Source of the DNA: CAZBRS01 sp964494475
GTDB taxonomy: Bacteria > Myxococcota_A > UBA9042 > CAZBRS01
DNA length: 64,000 bases
Reading direction: 5' to 3'
Assembly (NCBI GenBank): GCA_964494475.1
Contig: CAZBRS010000027.1
Location: forward strand, 13,621 to 77,620
The number at the start of each line of letters is the position of its first letter. Position 1 is the stretch's first letter. Shown here piece after piece: positions 44,946 to 53,615 of this stretch. A program made the translations under genes and the position numbers. The notes below the pieces were generated by a model, which was not told the DNA's origin, made no database searches, and worked only from the letters and a program-made list of their open reading frames with translations.

Positions 44946-46733
44946 CTACTTCGAGAAGACCAGCCAGCTGGTCATGCGAATGACCGCGCCGCCCGAGGGG
45001 TAAGGCTGCCCGTTGTAGAGCCCCGCGTACGACAAGGTGGCGGTCTGGCCGGGCGTCACCTCGGTGGTCACGTCGAGCACCTGCGGCGCCACCTCGCGGC
45101 CCGGGCACCAGCCGTTCCGGCCGAACCACCAGGTGCCGTACTGGTTGGGCACCGTGCCCCGGTCGACGTCGAGCATGCACTGTACGCCGGTGCCCGCCTC
45201 GGGGTGCTCCAGCACGTGCGGGTGCCCGTTCACGGTGAACGTGTGCGTGGTCTCGCAGAACTCGGCGCAGTTCCCGGGTTGCACGCCGCCGTGACCCGTG
45301 ATGACGGTCATCAACTCGGCCTTCGTGGCGTCGGCGGGCACGGGCACGTCGAGGGGCGCGAAGGCATCGTTGTACGCGGGCCCGAAGTCGGCCGTGCCCC
45401 AAAGGTAGCGGGTCTGGAACGGGCGCGCGGTCTTGCCACGGTTCGAGAGGCGCAGGCTGAGCGTCACTTCGTACTTCTGCGTCGTGTAGAACTGCAGGCG
45501 CCGGAGACCGCCGCCCTCGAAGAGCGGCAGCAGGCCGCTGAGGTCGTGTACCCAGCGCCCCTCCCGGTGGTAGGTCGTGATCCAGTGCGCGATGTCGGCG
45601 TCGCACGACGTGGGGTCGTCACGGTCGCACAGGAAGAGGTTCACGTCGTAATCCCAGGCCGGGCACTCGCCGAACTCGCCCAGGCCGACGCAGTTCAGCG
45701 TCAGGTCCACCTCGAGGGAGTCGAAGCCGGCCAGGGTCGACGCGTCGGGCAACGTCACGTCGGCCGTGCCACGCTTCCCCGCCCACGCTTCGTCCTCGAT
45801 CACGTGGTTCGCGAAGACCGGCACCACCGTGGCGTCTTCGGCCGACAGGGCAGCCTCGCGCGCGGCCTCGAACTCGTAGTGGCGGGCCTCGTTGGCCGCC
45901 ATCGACAGGTTCGGCTCGAACCACCCCACGGTCGCGTTGTAGCGCTGGAAGTCGGCGTAGGAGCCTAGGTACCGCACGCGCTGGGAGCGGTCGATGCCCA
46001 CGCCCCAGGCCGGGTTCGTGAAGTGTTGGCCCAACCAGCCCGGCAGGGCGGAGGCGGTCTCGGTCACGAAGTGCACGCGCTGCCTCCAGCGGGCCACGGC
46101 GGCCGCCGGCTTGCCCGCCAGGTACGCCTCGAACTGCCCCTCGACCAGGGCCAGCGCCGCGTTCACCTCGGGTACCGCGGCCGACGTGGGCACGAAGAAC
46201 ACGTGTGCGTTCGCCGGCAGGCGCGAGAGGAACCAGTCGACGTCGCGCTCCCAGAGCGCCTTCGGCCAGGGATCGCCGCTGTTCTGGCGCGGCTTGTCCT
46301 GGATGAACAGGTACGTCTCGCACCCCGTCCACTCGGTCGCCAGGTGCCAGGGGCCGGCCTTGGTCGCCACCGTGAAGTCGGCCGCCGTGGCGTAGAGCGT
46401 GGGGTCGTCGGGAGCGGTCGTGAGGGCGCGCTTCGGCAAGCCGAGCGTGGAGCAGACATCGTCCGGCGCCCCGGCCTCGGTCGTGACCTCCGGCTCGACG
46501 ACCTCCGCGGAGCCGTCGGCGCCATCCCGCGTCGGATCCGGGTCCGGCGCCGCCCACTCCGGGCTCGGGTCGGCGGCTGCGGCCTCCGGGAGCGCGGCGT
46601 CCACGTCGGGGGGAGTGTCGGCGAGAGTCTCGGGCCGATCGGACGACGCGGCGTCGCCCTCTCCGGGTCCGGCGCCGCAGGCGACCTCCAGGCTGAGGAG
46701 GGCGACGATCAGGAGGGGGGCGCAACGTCGCAT
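44946..46733 (-). CDS. PNGase F-family lipoprotein
   Basis: A 595-residue exported protein with lipobox LEVAC and a Pro/Asp/Ala-rich linker to about residue 95. The C-terminal 260 residues match the two-domain jelly roll of peptide-N-glycosidase F: CPAWDYDVNLFLC, ITTYHREGRWVHDLSGLLPL, then TGHGGVQPGNCAEFCETTH, FTVNGHPHVLEH and WFGRNGWCPGRE. PNGase F removes N-linked glycans from protein; acidic residues in the W-D-Y-D and Y-H-R-E-G-R segments are candidates for its catalysis. The 230-residue region before it is unusual for PNGase F and of unknown fold. CGGAGG precedes the ATG. It is 15 bases downstream of the lytic transglycosylase gene. Confidence 0.8.
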   Translation of the reverse strand: MRRCAPLLIVALLSLEVACGAGPGEGDAASSDRPETLADTPPDVDAALPEAAAADPSPEWAAPDPDPTRDGADGSAEVVEPEVTTEAGAPDDVCSTLGLPKRALTTAPDDPTLYATAADFTVATKAGPWHLATEWTGCETYLFIQDKPRQNSGDPWPKALWERDVDWFLSRLPANAHVFFVPTSAAVPEVNAALALVEGQFEAYLAGKPAAAVARWRQRVHFVTETASALPGWLGQHFTNPAWGVGIDRSQRVRYLGSYADFQRYNATVGWFEPNLSMAANEARHYEFEAAREAALSAEDATVVPVFANHVIEDEAWAGKRGTADVTLPDASTLAGFDSLEVDLTLNCVGLGEFGECPAWDYDVNLFLCDRDDPTSCDADIAHWITTYHREGRWVHDLSGLLPLFEGGGLRRLQFYTTQKYEVTLSLRLSNRGKTARPFQTRYLWGTADFGPAYNDAFAPLDVPVPADATKAELMTVITGHGGVQPGNCAEFCETTHTFTVNGHPHVLEHPEAGTGVQCMLDVDRGTVPNQYGTWWFGRNGWCPGREVAPQVLDVTTEVTPGQTATLSYAGLYNGQPYPSGGAVIRMTSWLVFSK

Positions 46734-46748
46734 GAGGCCTCCGCTGGT

Positions 46749-49265
46749 TCAGCGCGTCTTGGCTTTCTTGGGGGCGGCCTTCGGGGTCGCGACGGACTTC
46801 TTCGGGGTCGTGGCGGGCTTCGGCTGGACCGCCTTGCCCTTGGCGGGCGCCTTGTCCTTCGTCGCCGTCTTGCCCTTGGTGGCAGCCGTCTTGCCCTTCG
46901 CTGCCGCCTTGCCCTTGCCGGCCGTCGCCTTGGGCTTGGGTTTGGGCTTCCATTTCTGGACGCGCGTCTCGGGCTTGTGCCGCACGGCGGGGTCGTAGGC
47001 CAGGTCGAGCAGCAGCAGCTGCTTTCCTTCGGAGGCCAGGAAGCGGTGGATGCCGTAGGTCTCGACCACGTGCTTCACGTAGAGCCGCGCTTCGCGGTAG
47101 GGGATGTCCTCGACGAACGTGTCGAGCTCGAAGGGCCCCGTCGCCGCGCGAATCCATTTGCCCATGCGACCGTGGCCGGCGTTGTAGGCGCCCGCCGCGA
47201 GCAGCGGGCTGCCGAAGCGCCGCACCAGGTAGTCGAGGTACAGGCTGCCCAGGAGCAGGTTCGTGGCCGGCACGTGCAGGTCGGCGACCGACGGCCTGGG
47301 CAGGCCGTTCTCGTCGGCCACCAGGCGCCCCGTGGACGGGATGAGTTGGACGAGCCCGTGGGCGTTGGCGGCCGAGACGATGTCGGGCACGAAGCCGCTC
47401 TCCTCGCGCAGGATGGCCTCGACGAAGTCCGCGGGGATGCCCACGCGCCCCGCGGCCTCCTGGGCCTCGTCGTGCCAGGGCCTCGGATATCCGAGCCGCC
47501 AGTAGGCCGCGTACGAGCGCACGGGCCAGTACCGCCGGTAGTCCGAGAGGAACCGGCGCACGACATGGTGCGAGCGGTCGAAGCGACCGGCCGAGGCCAG
47601 CACCTGGGCTTTCACCCACAGCGTGACCGGGCTCGGCGCCGGGCCGGGGTAGTCGGCCAGGGCCAGGTCCTCGAAGCCCAGTCGATACAGCTCGACGAAG
47701 CGAGCGTACCGCGGCGACGCGAACTCCTCCGCCAGATCGCCGTGATCGAGCAGCGGAGGCGCCGCCCGGGCCTCGTCGACGGCCATCTCGCGGATCCACG
47801 CGCGCGCCTTGGCGGCCCCCATGAACTCGGCCAGCCGGGCGAAGGCCAACGTGGCGTAGTAATCGAGGGGGTGGTCGCGGAGGACCTGCTCGAAGAGGCC
47901 CTGCGCGTCCGCACGGGTGGCGGGATTGCGAGCGAGCAGGCGCGCACGCCAGTACAGGAACTCGGGAGCGCGAGTGGCCTCGTACCCCTCGGAGAGTGCG
48001 GCCAGCGCGGCCTCGGTGGCGTCGGACTTGATGTGGTGCCACGCCAGCCACCAGCGGATCTCGGCGCTCCGATCGTCGTCGGGGTACGACCGGATGGCCT
48101 CCGCGAGGTCGGCCGCATAGCCGGCGTCGTCATGATCGTCCTTGCGCGTCATCGCCTGGTAGAGGAGCGCGTCGTCCCGGTAGCTCACGTCCGGGAAGAG
48201 TTGGCGAAGGCGGCCGTAGAGTGCGCGCGCACCCTCGGTGTCGCCCAGGCGCCAGCGCACGCGACCCCCGACGAAGAGCGTGTCGGCCCAGCGCGGGTGG
48301 TCTTCGCAGGCAGGCGCGGGGGTCGAGAGCAGAGTCGACACGTCGGCGTAGCGCTTGGTCTGGAAAGCAGCGGTCACCACGTCGGCGACCGTGACGCAGT
48401 AGAGCGGATGCTCCGGCTTCAGGCGCTTCGCGAGGCGAAGCAGCGTCGCGACGGCCGAGCGGGGGTTTCCCTTCTCGAGGGCGCGCGCGCCGTCGCGGTA
48501 CGTGTCGAAGTCGGTGAGGAAGCCCTTGCCGAACGTGCCGTCCGGCAGGCGATCGAGCGCGGCGGGGGCCTGGGGATCCCGGGTTCGGGTCACCACGACG
48601 CGTCGGAACAGCTCGTGGGCCTCGTCGGTGCGACCTTGGGCCGCGGCCAGCACGCCCTGCGTGTACAGGAGCGACGTCGAGCCGGCCAGCAGGCCCTCGC
48701 GGTGCCGCGCGAGCAGCGCCTCGAGGTCGGTCCAGCGCTCAAGGGCGATCAGCGCGGCCATGGACTGCTCCAGCGCGTACCGCGCCATGCCTCCGTCGGT
48801 GACCTGGGCCAGGGGGGCGAGCGCTTCGGCGTGGCGCCCCAACTGGAAGAGCGAGGCGCCATGGTAGTAGGCCAGTACCGGCTCCAGGCCCGCCCAGGGC
48901 TCGAGGCCCGAGAGCAGCTCGAGCGTGCGTTCGTACCGCTCGGCGCGGAAGGCCAGGACGGCCAGCACCAGCCGCGACCGCGACCGCGCCAGCTTGCCCA
49001 GGCGGGGCGCTGCCAGGCGCTTCGTGAGGGCCTTCTCGACCTCGGCGCCGTCGCCCTTCGCCACGAGGGGGCCCAGCCGATCCCAGGGCGCGGGGCGCTC
49101 CAGCACGGCGTCCGTGATCTGCGCGCGCTCGGAGGCCGGCGTGGCGCTCTGGACCACGGCCGGCTCGACCCCGCCCGAGGCCGGCGCGGCGCTCGGGTCC
49201 ACCGCCGGCTCCCCGGCCGGGGAGAGCAGGGACAGGAGCAGGAAGACGAACGCGGGGAAGCTCAT
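46749..49265 (-). CDS. Slt70-like soluble lytic transglycosylase with H1-like tail
   Basis: An 838-residue exported protein starting at the ATG at 49265, with a signal peptide (FPAFVFLLLSLLSPAG). Residues about 75-590 are TPR/superhelical repeats, like the ring of Slt70. The catalytic domain (about 605-750) has ILREESGFVPDIVSAANAHG with the glutamate general acid, then LVQLIPSTG and AAGAYNAGHGRM. It cleaves peptidoglycan to anhydro-muropeptides in the periplasm. Unusually, the last 70 residues are Lys/Ala/Pro repeats (KGKAAAKGKTAATKGKT) resembling histone H1 tails, perhaps for binding anionic polymers. Confidence 0.88.
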   Translation of the reverse strand: MSFPAFVFLLLSLLSPAGEPAVDPSAAPASGGVEPAVVQSATPASERAQITDAVLERPAPWDRLGPLVAKGDGAEVEKALTKRLAAPRLGKLARSRSRLVLAVLAFRAERYERTLELLSGLEPWAGLEPVLAYYHGASLFQLGRHAEALAPLAQVTDGGMARYALEQSMAALIALERWTDLEALLARHREGLLAGSTSLLYTQGVLAAAQGRTDEAHELFRRVVVTRTRDPQAPAALDRLPDGTFGKGFLTDFDTYRDGARALEKGNPRSAVATLLRLAKRLKPEHPLYCVTVADVVTAAFQTKRYADVSTLLSTPAPACEDHPRWADTLFVGGRVRWRLGDTEGARALYGRLRQLFPDVSYRDDALLYQAMTRKDDHDDAGYAADLAEAIRSYPDDDRSAEIRWWLAWHHIKSDATEAALAALSEGYEATRAPEFLYWRARLLARNPATRADAQGLFEQVLRDHPLDYYATLAFARLAEFMGAAKARAWIREMAVDEARAAPPLLDHGDLAEEFASPRYARFVELYRLGFEDLALADYPGPAPSPVTLWVKAQVLASAGRFDRSHHVVRRFLSDYRRYWPVRSYAAYWRLGYPRPWHDEAQEAAGRVGIPADFVEAILREESGFVPDIVSAANAHGLVQLIPSTGRLVADENGLPRPSVADLHVPATNLLLGSLYLDYLVRRFGSPLLAAGAYNAGHGRMGKWIRAATGPFELDTFVEDIPYREARLYVKHVVETYGIHRFLASEGKQLLLLDLAYDPAVRHKPETRVQKWKPKPKPKATAGKGKAAAKGKTAATKGKTATKDKAPAKGKAVQPKPATTPKKSVATPKAAPKKAKTR

Positions 49266-49364
49266 CGCGCTGATCGTAGCGGGTGTGGGCCGGCCGTCAA
49301 AAAGGTGACCCTCCGTCGACGGTCGCGCGCTATAGTGTCGTGTCGTTTCCTGCCGGAGGTCTCC

Positions 49365-50201
49365 ATGGATCCGAAGCCCCTCCTGGCGGCGGCCAAGGCC
49401 CTGAAGTCCGCCGCCCTGCTGGTCGGGCGGCTCGACGCGGCTCGCGCCGGCGAGTCGGCCTGGCCCGAGCTCTCGGCGGGGGTGAGGCAGTTGGCGGGGC
49501 TCGTCGCCAAGGCGGGGCTCGCCGACGTCGAGGCGGCGCTCCGGACCGAGTTGGCCGAGCTCGAGGTCGCCCTGGCGCCCGCTCGTGAGGCGTATCGCGC
49601 GGCCTTCGGGCGCGACCTGGCCGCGGCGCTGGCGCCCCTCGGGCTCGACCTGGCGGGCCAGTACCCTACGTTCCGGGCCGGGGTCCTCACCCTCGAGGTC
49701 GACGCCGATCGGGACCGCGCCACGCTCAGCTATGGCCCCGACGAAGTCGCGCGCGAGCGTCCCGTGCCCGCGGCGCTCGCCACCGCGGTCGCGGTCTTCC
49801 GCCGCGACGTGCAGGAGGCGCCCTTCGACGAGGCCGCGTTCCTTCGCAGCTTGCAGAGCGCCTGGCGGCGGGCGTTGCGCAACGCCGAGAAGCCGGCCGC
49901 CGAGCCGCGCGTGCCCGTCCTCGACGTGCTCCTCGAGCTCAACCTCGTCGTGCAGGGCGAGGCGTTCCGCGCCGATCCGTCCTCGCGGACCTTCAGGCCC
50001 CTGACGCGCCACGCGTTCTCGTGGGCGCTGCATCGTCTGCGTCGCGGGCGCGCCCTCTCGGTCGAAGGGCGCAGGCTGGTGCTGCACACGGCCGTCTACG
50101 ACGACACGCGGGCGCGCCGCGATTACCTGTGGGTGCCCGACGACGACCGCGGGAACGGCACGCGCGTGGCGCGTCTTTCCTTCCAGGAGGAGGCCACGTG
50201 A
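49365..50201 (+). CDS. first gene of a BrxD-like ATPase operon, unknown protein
   Basis: A 278-residue soluble protein starting at the ATG at 49365 (GGAGG upstream, TATAGT at 49331-49336). Residues 1-90 are helical and Ala/Leu-rich. A beta segment follows (YPTFRAGVLTLEVDADRD, TLSYGPDEV), then helices (FLRSLQSAWRRALRNAEK) and a C-terminal basic segment (WALHRLRRGRALSVEGRRLV). No known catalytic motif is visible. Its stop overlaps the next gene's GTG by 4 bases, so it is co-translated with the ATPases and is probably their adaptor or specificity factor (inference). Confidence 0.6.
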   Translation: MDPKPLLAAAKALKSAALLVGRLDAARAGESAWPELSAGVRQLAGLVAKAGLADVEAALRTELAELEVALAPAREAYRAAFGRDLAAALAPLGLDLAGQYPTFRAGVLTLEVDADRDRATLSYGPDEVARERPVPAALATAVAVFRRDVQEAPFDEAAFLRSLQSAWRRALRNAEKPAAEPRVPVLDVLLELNLVVQGEAFRADPSSRTFRPLTRHAFSWALHRLRRGRALSVEGRRLVLHTAVYDDTRARRDYLWVPDDDRGNGTRVARLSFQEEAT

Positions 50202-51487
50202 AGCCCGACCCCGTGACCCCCGACGCCTGGCGCGCGCGCCGCGCCATCCTGCACCTGGCTGCCACGGGCACGCCGCCCGACGACGGCGTCGAGGCGTTCA
50301 CGGTGGGCCTCGAGCCCATCCTGGGAGTCCTCGGCGAGGAGTACATGGCCTTCCTCGGCGACGGGCTCTCGGCCTTCAAGCTGGTCGTGGGGGCCTACGG
50401 GGGCGGCAAGACGCACTTCCTGCTCTCGGTGCGCGAGCTCGCGTTCCGGTACGGCGCGGCCGTCGCCTACGTTACGTTGAACCCGCAGGAGTCGCCGTTC
50501 GACAAGCTCGAGATGGTCTATCGGCGGGTGGCCGAAGCGCTGCAGTCGCCCCCCGCGACCGCCGGCGAGCGGCCCGAGCGAGGGCTCGAGGCCTTCGTTC
50601 GCCGCTGGGCCCAGGCGCGCCTGGGCGACCCCGAGGACCAACCGCGTCGACCGGGCATGGCGCGCCTCACCGAGGAGTTGACGGCGGAGCTGGCCGGCAT
50701 CGAGAGCACGGCGTACCGTAACGCGCTGGTCGGCGCCTGCACGGCCCTGGCGCGCCACGACGAAGAGACGTTCTCCGCGCTCGTCCAGTACCTGAAGGGC
50801 GAGGGCGCAGAGAAGGAGTTCCTGCGCACCCACCGCGTCTTCGAGCCCCTCGATCGCTCCAACGCCTTCCGGGCCATCCGCTCGCTCGCGCGCTTCGTGC
50901 GCCTGGCCGGGCATCCCGGCCTCGTGCTGCTGTTCGACGAGGCCGAGCGCATGGTGAGCCTGTCCGGCTCGCGCAACCAGCGCGCCGCCGTCGACAACCT
51001 GCGCCAGTTCATCGACGAGTGTGGCGGCTCGTTGCTCGAGGGCGTGCTGCTCTTCTACGCGGTCCCCCGCGAAGACCTGCTCTTCGGTTCCGGCAGCGGG
51101 GCGGTCTACGAGGCGCTCCGCCAGCGCTTGTCGGGCACGTTCCGCGACGTGAACCCGACGGGCGTCAAGATCGACCTCGAGCAGATGGGCTTGCCGCCCA
51201 CGCGCTTCCTCGAGGCGCTCGCCGGCCGCCTGGCCGCGCTCTACGACCGCGCCTTCGACGACGCGCCCGACCCCGAGCTCGTGGCCGACGCCCTGCCGCG
51301 CTTCACGCGGGCAGCCTGGGAGCAGCGCTTCGGCGACGAGGGCTACCGCCGCCTGTTCGTGAAGGCGTTCCTCCAGGGGTTGAATCGCTTGCGCCGCGCC
51401 CCCGGGCGACCGCTCACCGACGCCGAGGTCGAGGCCATCGTCTCCGGGCAGGGCGCTGCTGCGCCGGATCTCGAGGACCTGGGATGA
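50198..51487 (+). CDS. BrxD-like (DUF2791) P-loop ATPase
   Basis: A 429-residue ATPase starting at GTG 50198. Walker A is GAYGGGKTHF (65-74) followed by AYVTLNPQESPFDKL, and Walker B is LVLLFDEAE (242-250). The GxGGGKTHFL signature and helix order match the DUF2791/BrxD branch of phage-defence BREX and related ATPases, which are thought to load partner proteins on DNA. It overlaps both neighbours by 4 bases. No brxHI-type helicase or other BREX gene is near. Confidence 0.75.
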   Translation: MKPDPVTPDAWRARRAILHLAATGTPPDDGVEAFTVGLEPILGVLGEEYMAFLGDGLSAFKLVVGAYGGGKTHFLLSVRELAFRYGAAVAYVTLNPQESPFDKLEMVYRRVAEALQSPPATAGERPERGLEAFVRRWAQARLGDPEDQPRRPGMARLTEELTAELAGIESTAYRNALVGACTALARHDEETFSALVQYLKGEGAEKEFLRTHRVFEPLDRSNAFRAIRSLARFVRLAGHPGLVLLFDEAERMVSLSGSRNQRAAVDNLRQFIDECGGSLLEGVLLFYAVPREDLLFGSGSGAVYEALRQRLSGTFRDVNPTGVKIDLEQMGLPPTRFLEALAGRLAALYDRAFDDAPDPELVADALPRFTRAAWEQRFGDEGYRRLFVKAFLQGLNRLRRAPGRPLTDAEVEAIVSGQGAAAPDLEDLG

Positions 51488-52899
51488 GCGTCGAGGTCAC
51501 GGACCGCGTCCTTCACAAGGTCTTCGGTCTCGGCACCGTCCTCGAGGTCCGCGCCGCCGGCCACGAGGCCCGCGTGAACTTCCCGGGGCTCGACGTGACG
51601 CTGTGGATCCACGCGGTCGAGCTGCGGCGCCTGGGCCTCGACGAGCTGGCGGCCCGCCGGGGCGATCGCCGACTGCGTCGCCCCGAAGACGTGCGCCTGC
51701 ACCGCGCGGGCGGCCTTCGTTACACCCCGAGGCGTCGCCTGATCGAGGCCCTGCGGCTGGGCATCGTCCCCGAAGCGTTCGTCCCCGAGTTCACCTTCGG
51801 TCGCGAGGGGGAGCGCGACTACCTGCTCGAGCGCATGGCCGGCGGCGTCTCGAATCGCCGCGGCCGCACGTTCATCGTCGAGGACGAGTACGGCAAGGGC
51901 AAGACGCACTTCCTCATGTACCTGCGGGCCGAGGCGCTGCGCAGGGGCTACGCCGTCTCGTTCGTCTCGTTCGATCCCGACGAGGTCACGCCCTACCGCG
52001 TCAAGCGCGTCTACGCCGAGGCCGTGCGCAGCCTGGCCTGGGTGCGGGAGGGAGAGCTCCTCGGATTCCGCGAGCTCCTCGGCGCGCGCCAGGCTCACCT
52101 GGCCACGCCGCACCCCTACCTGTCGCCGTTCCTGGCGCTGCGCGACCGGAACCGCCTGCGCGAGCACCACTGGCAGTGGCTCGAGGGCGATCGTCACCTC
52201 CGGCGCCGCTTCGTCCATCTGCCCGCGTTGCTCGAAGACTACGTGGCGTCGAACCTCTACTGCAACCTCCTGACCGCGCTCGGCAGCCTGCTGTCGCGCA
52301 TCGGGGTGCCGGCCTGGGTCCTGCTCTTCGACGAATCCGAGTCGCTCGGCGCGATCCAGGCGGCCCAGCTTCGCAAGAAGGGCGCCAACTTCTTGAGGGG
52401 GCTCATCCTGGCCTCGGCCGGGCGCTCCGACGAAGACGACCTCGACTCCCTGGTCACGGCCAAGGCCTACGGTCAGGAGGTCCTGAAGAACCCGCGCAAC
52501 GGCCTGCTCTACTCGCGCCGCCGCCGCGAGCCGCTCCCCTACCGCTTCCGACCCTCCGGGGCCGATCCCGAGCCCGTGCTCTTCCCGGTGTTCGCCTTCA
52601 CGCCGGCGGGCTCCGAGTACCACGAGGAGATCCTGGCCTGGGTGCCGGACCCCCACGTGGTCACGCTGCCCGAGATCGGGCGTCGGGAGTACCGCCGCCT
52701 CTTCCACGCGCTGCTCGGCGCCTACCGCGAGGTCTACGGGGTGTCGCTCCCGGCCGACGACGAGGCGGTGGTGTTCGAGGCGCTCATGGAGCGCTTCGGT
52801 CCGCACATCCGATCGTGGATCAAAGGGGGGGTCGAGTTGCTCGACCTCCTGAGGCTCAAGCCCGAGGCCCGGCTCGACAAGCTGCTGGCCGACCCGTGA
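51484..52899 (+). CDS. Tudor-like domain plus second BrxD-like ATPase
   Basis: A 471-residue protein. Residues 1-50 resemble the small Tudor/SH3 domain at the end of UvrD/PcrA helicases: VLHKVFGLGTVLEV, then ARVNFPGLDVTLWIHAVELRRL. The rest is a second DUF2791-like ATPase: Walker A YGKGKTHF (136-143), FVSFDPDEVTPY, and Walker B WVLLFDESE (268-276). It is clearly related to the preceding ATPase. In UvrD/PcrA this domain contacts RNA polymerase, which suggests a link to transcription or repair (inference). It ends the operon; the next gene is on the other strand. Confidence 0.72.
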   Translation: MSVEVTDRVLHKVFGLGTVLEVRAAGHEARVNFPGLDVTLWIHAVELRRLGLDELAARRGDRRLRRPEDVRLHRAGGLRYTPRRRLIEALRLGIVPEAFVPEFTFGREGERDYLLERMAGGVSNRRGRTFIVEDEYGKGKTHFLMYLRAEALRRGYAVSFVSFDPDEVTPYRVKRVYAEAVRSLAWVREGELLGFRELLGARQAHLATPHPYLSPFLALRDRNRLREHHWQWLEGDRHLRRRFVHLPALLEDYVASNLYCNLLTALGSLLSRIGVPAWVLLFDESESLGAIQAAQLRKKGANFLRGLILASAGRSDEDDLDSLVTAKAYGQEVLKNPRNGLLYSRRRREPLPYRFRPSGADPEPVLFPVFAFTPAGSEYHEEILAWVPDPHVVTLPEIGRREYRRLFHALLGAYREVYGVSLPADDEAVVFEALMERFGPHIRSWIKGGVELLDLLRLKPEARLDKLLADP

Positions 52900-52929
52900 G
52901 CGGCGGCCGGGACGCGAGGCCGCGCGTCG

Positions 52930-53490
52930 CTACGCGGCGGGGGTGGCCTTCTTGGCGGCGGCCGCCTTCTTCGCCACGTCCTTGACCTTCGCCTCGAGCG
53001 CGTCGATGCGGCGCAGGGCGGCCTCGAAGTCCTCGCGGAGCACGACGCCCAGCTTCTCGAACAGTTCGTTGCGCAGGGTCACGCCGTGCTCGAGCAGCTC
53101 GCCGGCGCGCAGCTTCTCGATCAGGTCCTTGACGCTCAGCTTGCCGAGCAGATCGTCGAGGTGGTCCTTCGTCAACTGATCGTGCACGTTCTTCACGACC
53201 TTCTGCGTGCCGGCCGACACCTGGGCGGCCTTGGCCTTGGCGATGGTCTCGACGTCCTGCAGCGTCTTCTGGCCCTTCTCGCGGATGGTGGCCAGGTTCT
53301 TCTGGCCCTTCTCGCGGATCGACGACAGGTTGGCCTGACCCTCGCCCTGGAAGTGGGCCAACTGCTCGCGCGCCTTCTCGGTGGTGGTCCGCGCCAGCGA
53401 CTCGACGCCCTGGAGCGTCTGTTCGCCGCGCACGCGCAACGTGTTCAGGTTCTTCTGGCCGATCTCGCGAATGCGGTTGACCTGGTCCAT
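52930..53490 (-). CDS. repeat coiled-coil protein, phasin-like
   Basis: The start is ATG 53490 behind GGAAGGAG, giving 186 residues. Residues about 5-95 contain four to five imperfect copies of an 11- to 14-residue helix unit (IREKGQKNLATIREKGQKTL region), a regular amphipathic helix. A further coiled coil (ALRRIDALEAKVKDVAKKAA) and a Lys/Ala-rich end follow. No signal is present. It resembles phasins or LEA-type proteins that coat granules or membranes. Function is unknown. It has its own strong promoter. Confidence 0.6.
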   Translation of the reverse strand: MDQVNRIREIGQKNLNTLRVRGEQTLQGVESLARTTTEKAREQLAHFQGEGQANLSSIREKGQKNLATIREKGQKTLQDVETIAKAKAAQVSAGTQKVVKNVHDQLTKDHLDDLLGKLSVKDLIEKLRAGELLEHGVTLRNELFEKLGVVLREDFEAALRRIDALEAKVKDVAKKAAAAKKATPAA

Positions 53491-53542
53491 CGTCGATCTC
53501 CTTCCGGCTCGCGGCCGGGGTGGTTCCCTGCCTGCCGAGGGA

Positions 53543-53570
53543 ACTATAATGCAGTGCGTCATGAAGTCAA
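53543..53570 (-). promoter_or_regulatory. predicted promoter of the coiled-coil gene
   Basis: On the minus strand, TTGACT (53565-53570) and TATAGT (53543-53548) are 16 bases apart, 53 bases from the start codon. TGCGTCATGA occurs here (53554-53563) and again near 53605, a possible regulator site. Confidence 0.6.
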
Positions 53571-53615
53571 GGGTGTTTGACGCAGATGGCGCTTCGAGGC
53601 GCGCTGCGTCATGAC

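Noticed and set aside
46733..49265. Plus-strand open frame opposite the PNGase F-like and lytic transglycosylase genes
   Set aside because: The minus-strand proteins carry clear family motifs; the plus-strand translation has none until the true gene at 49365.
49365..52899. Complete BREX system
   Set aside because: Only BrxD-like ATPases are present; there is no PglZ, BrxC, methylase or helicase in or near the operon.
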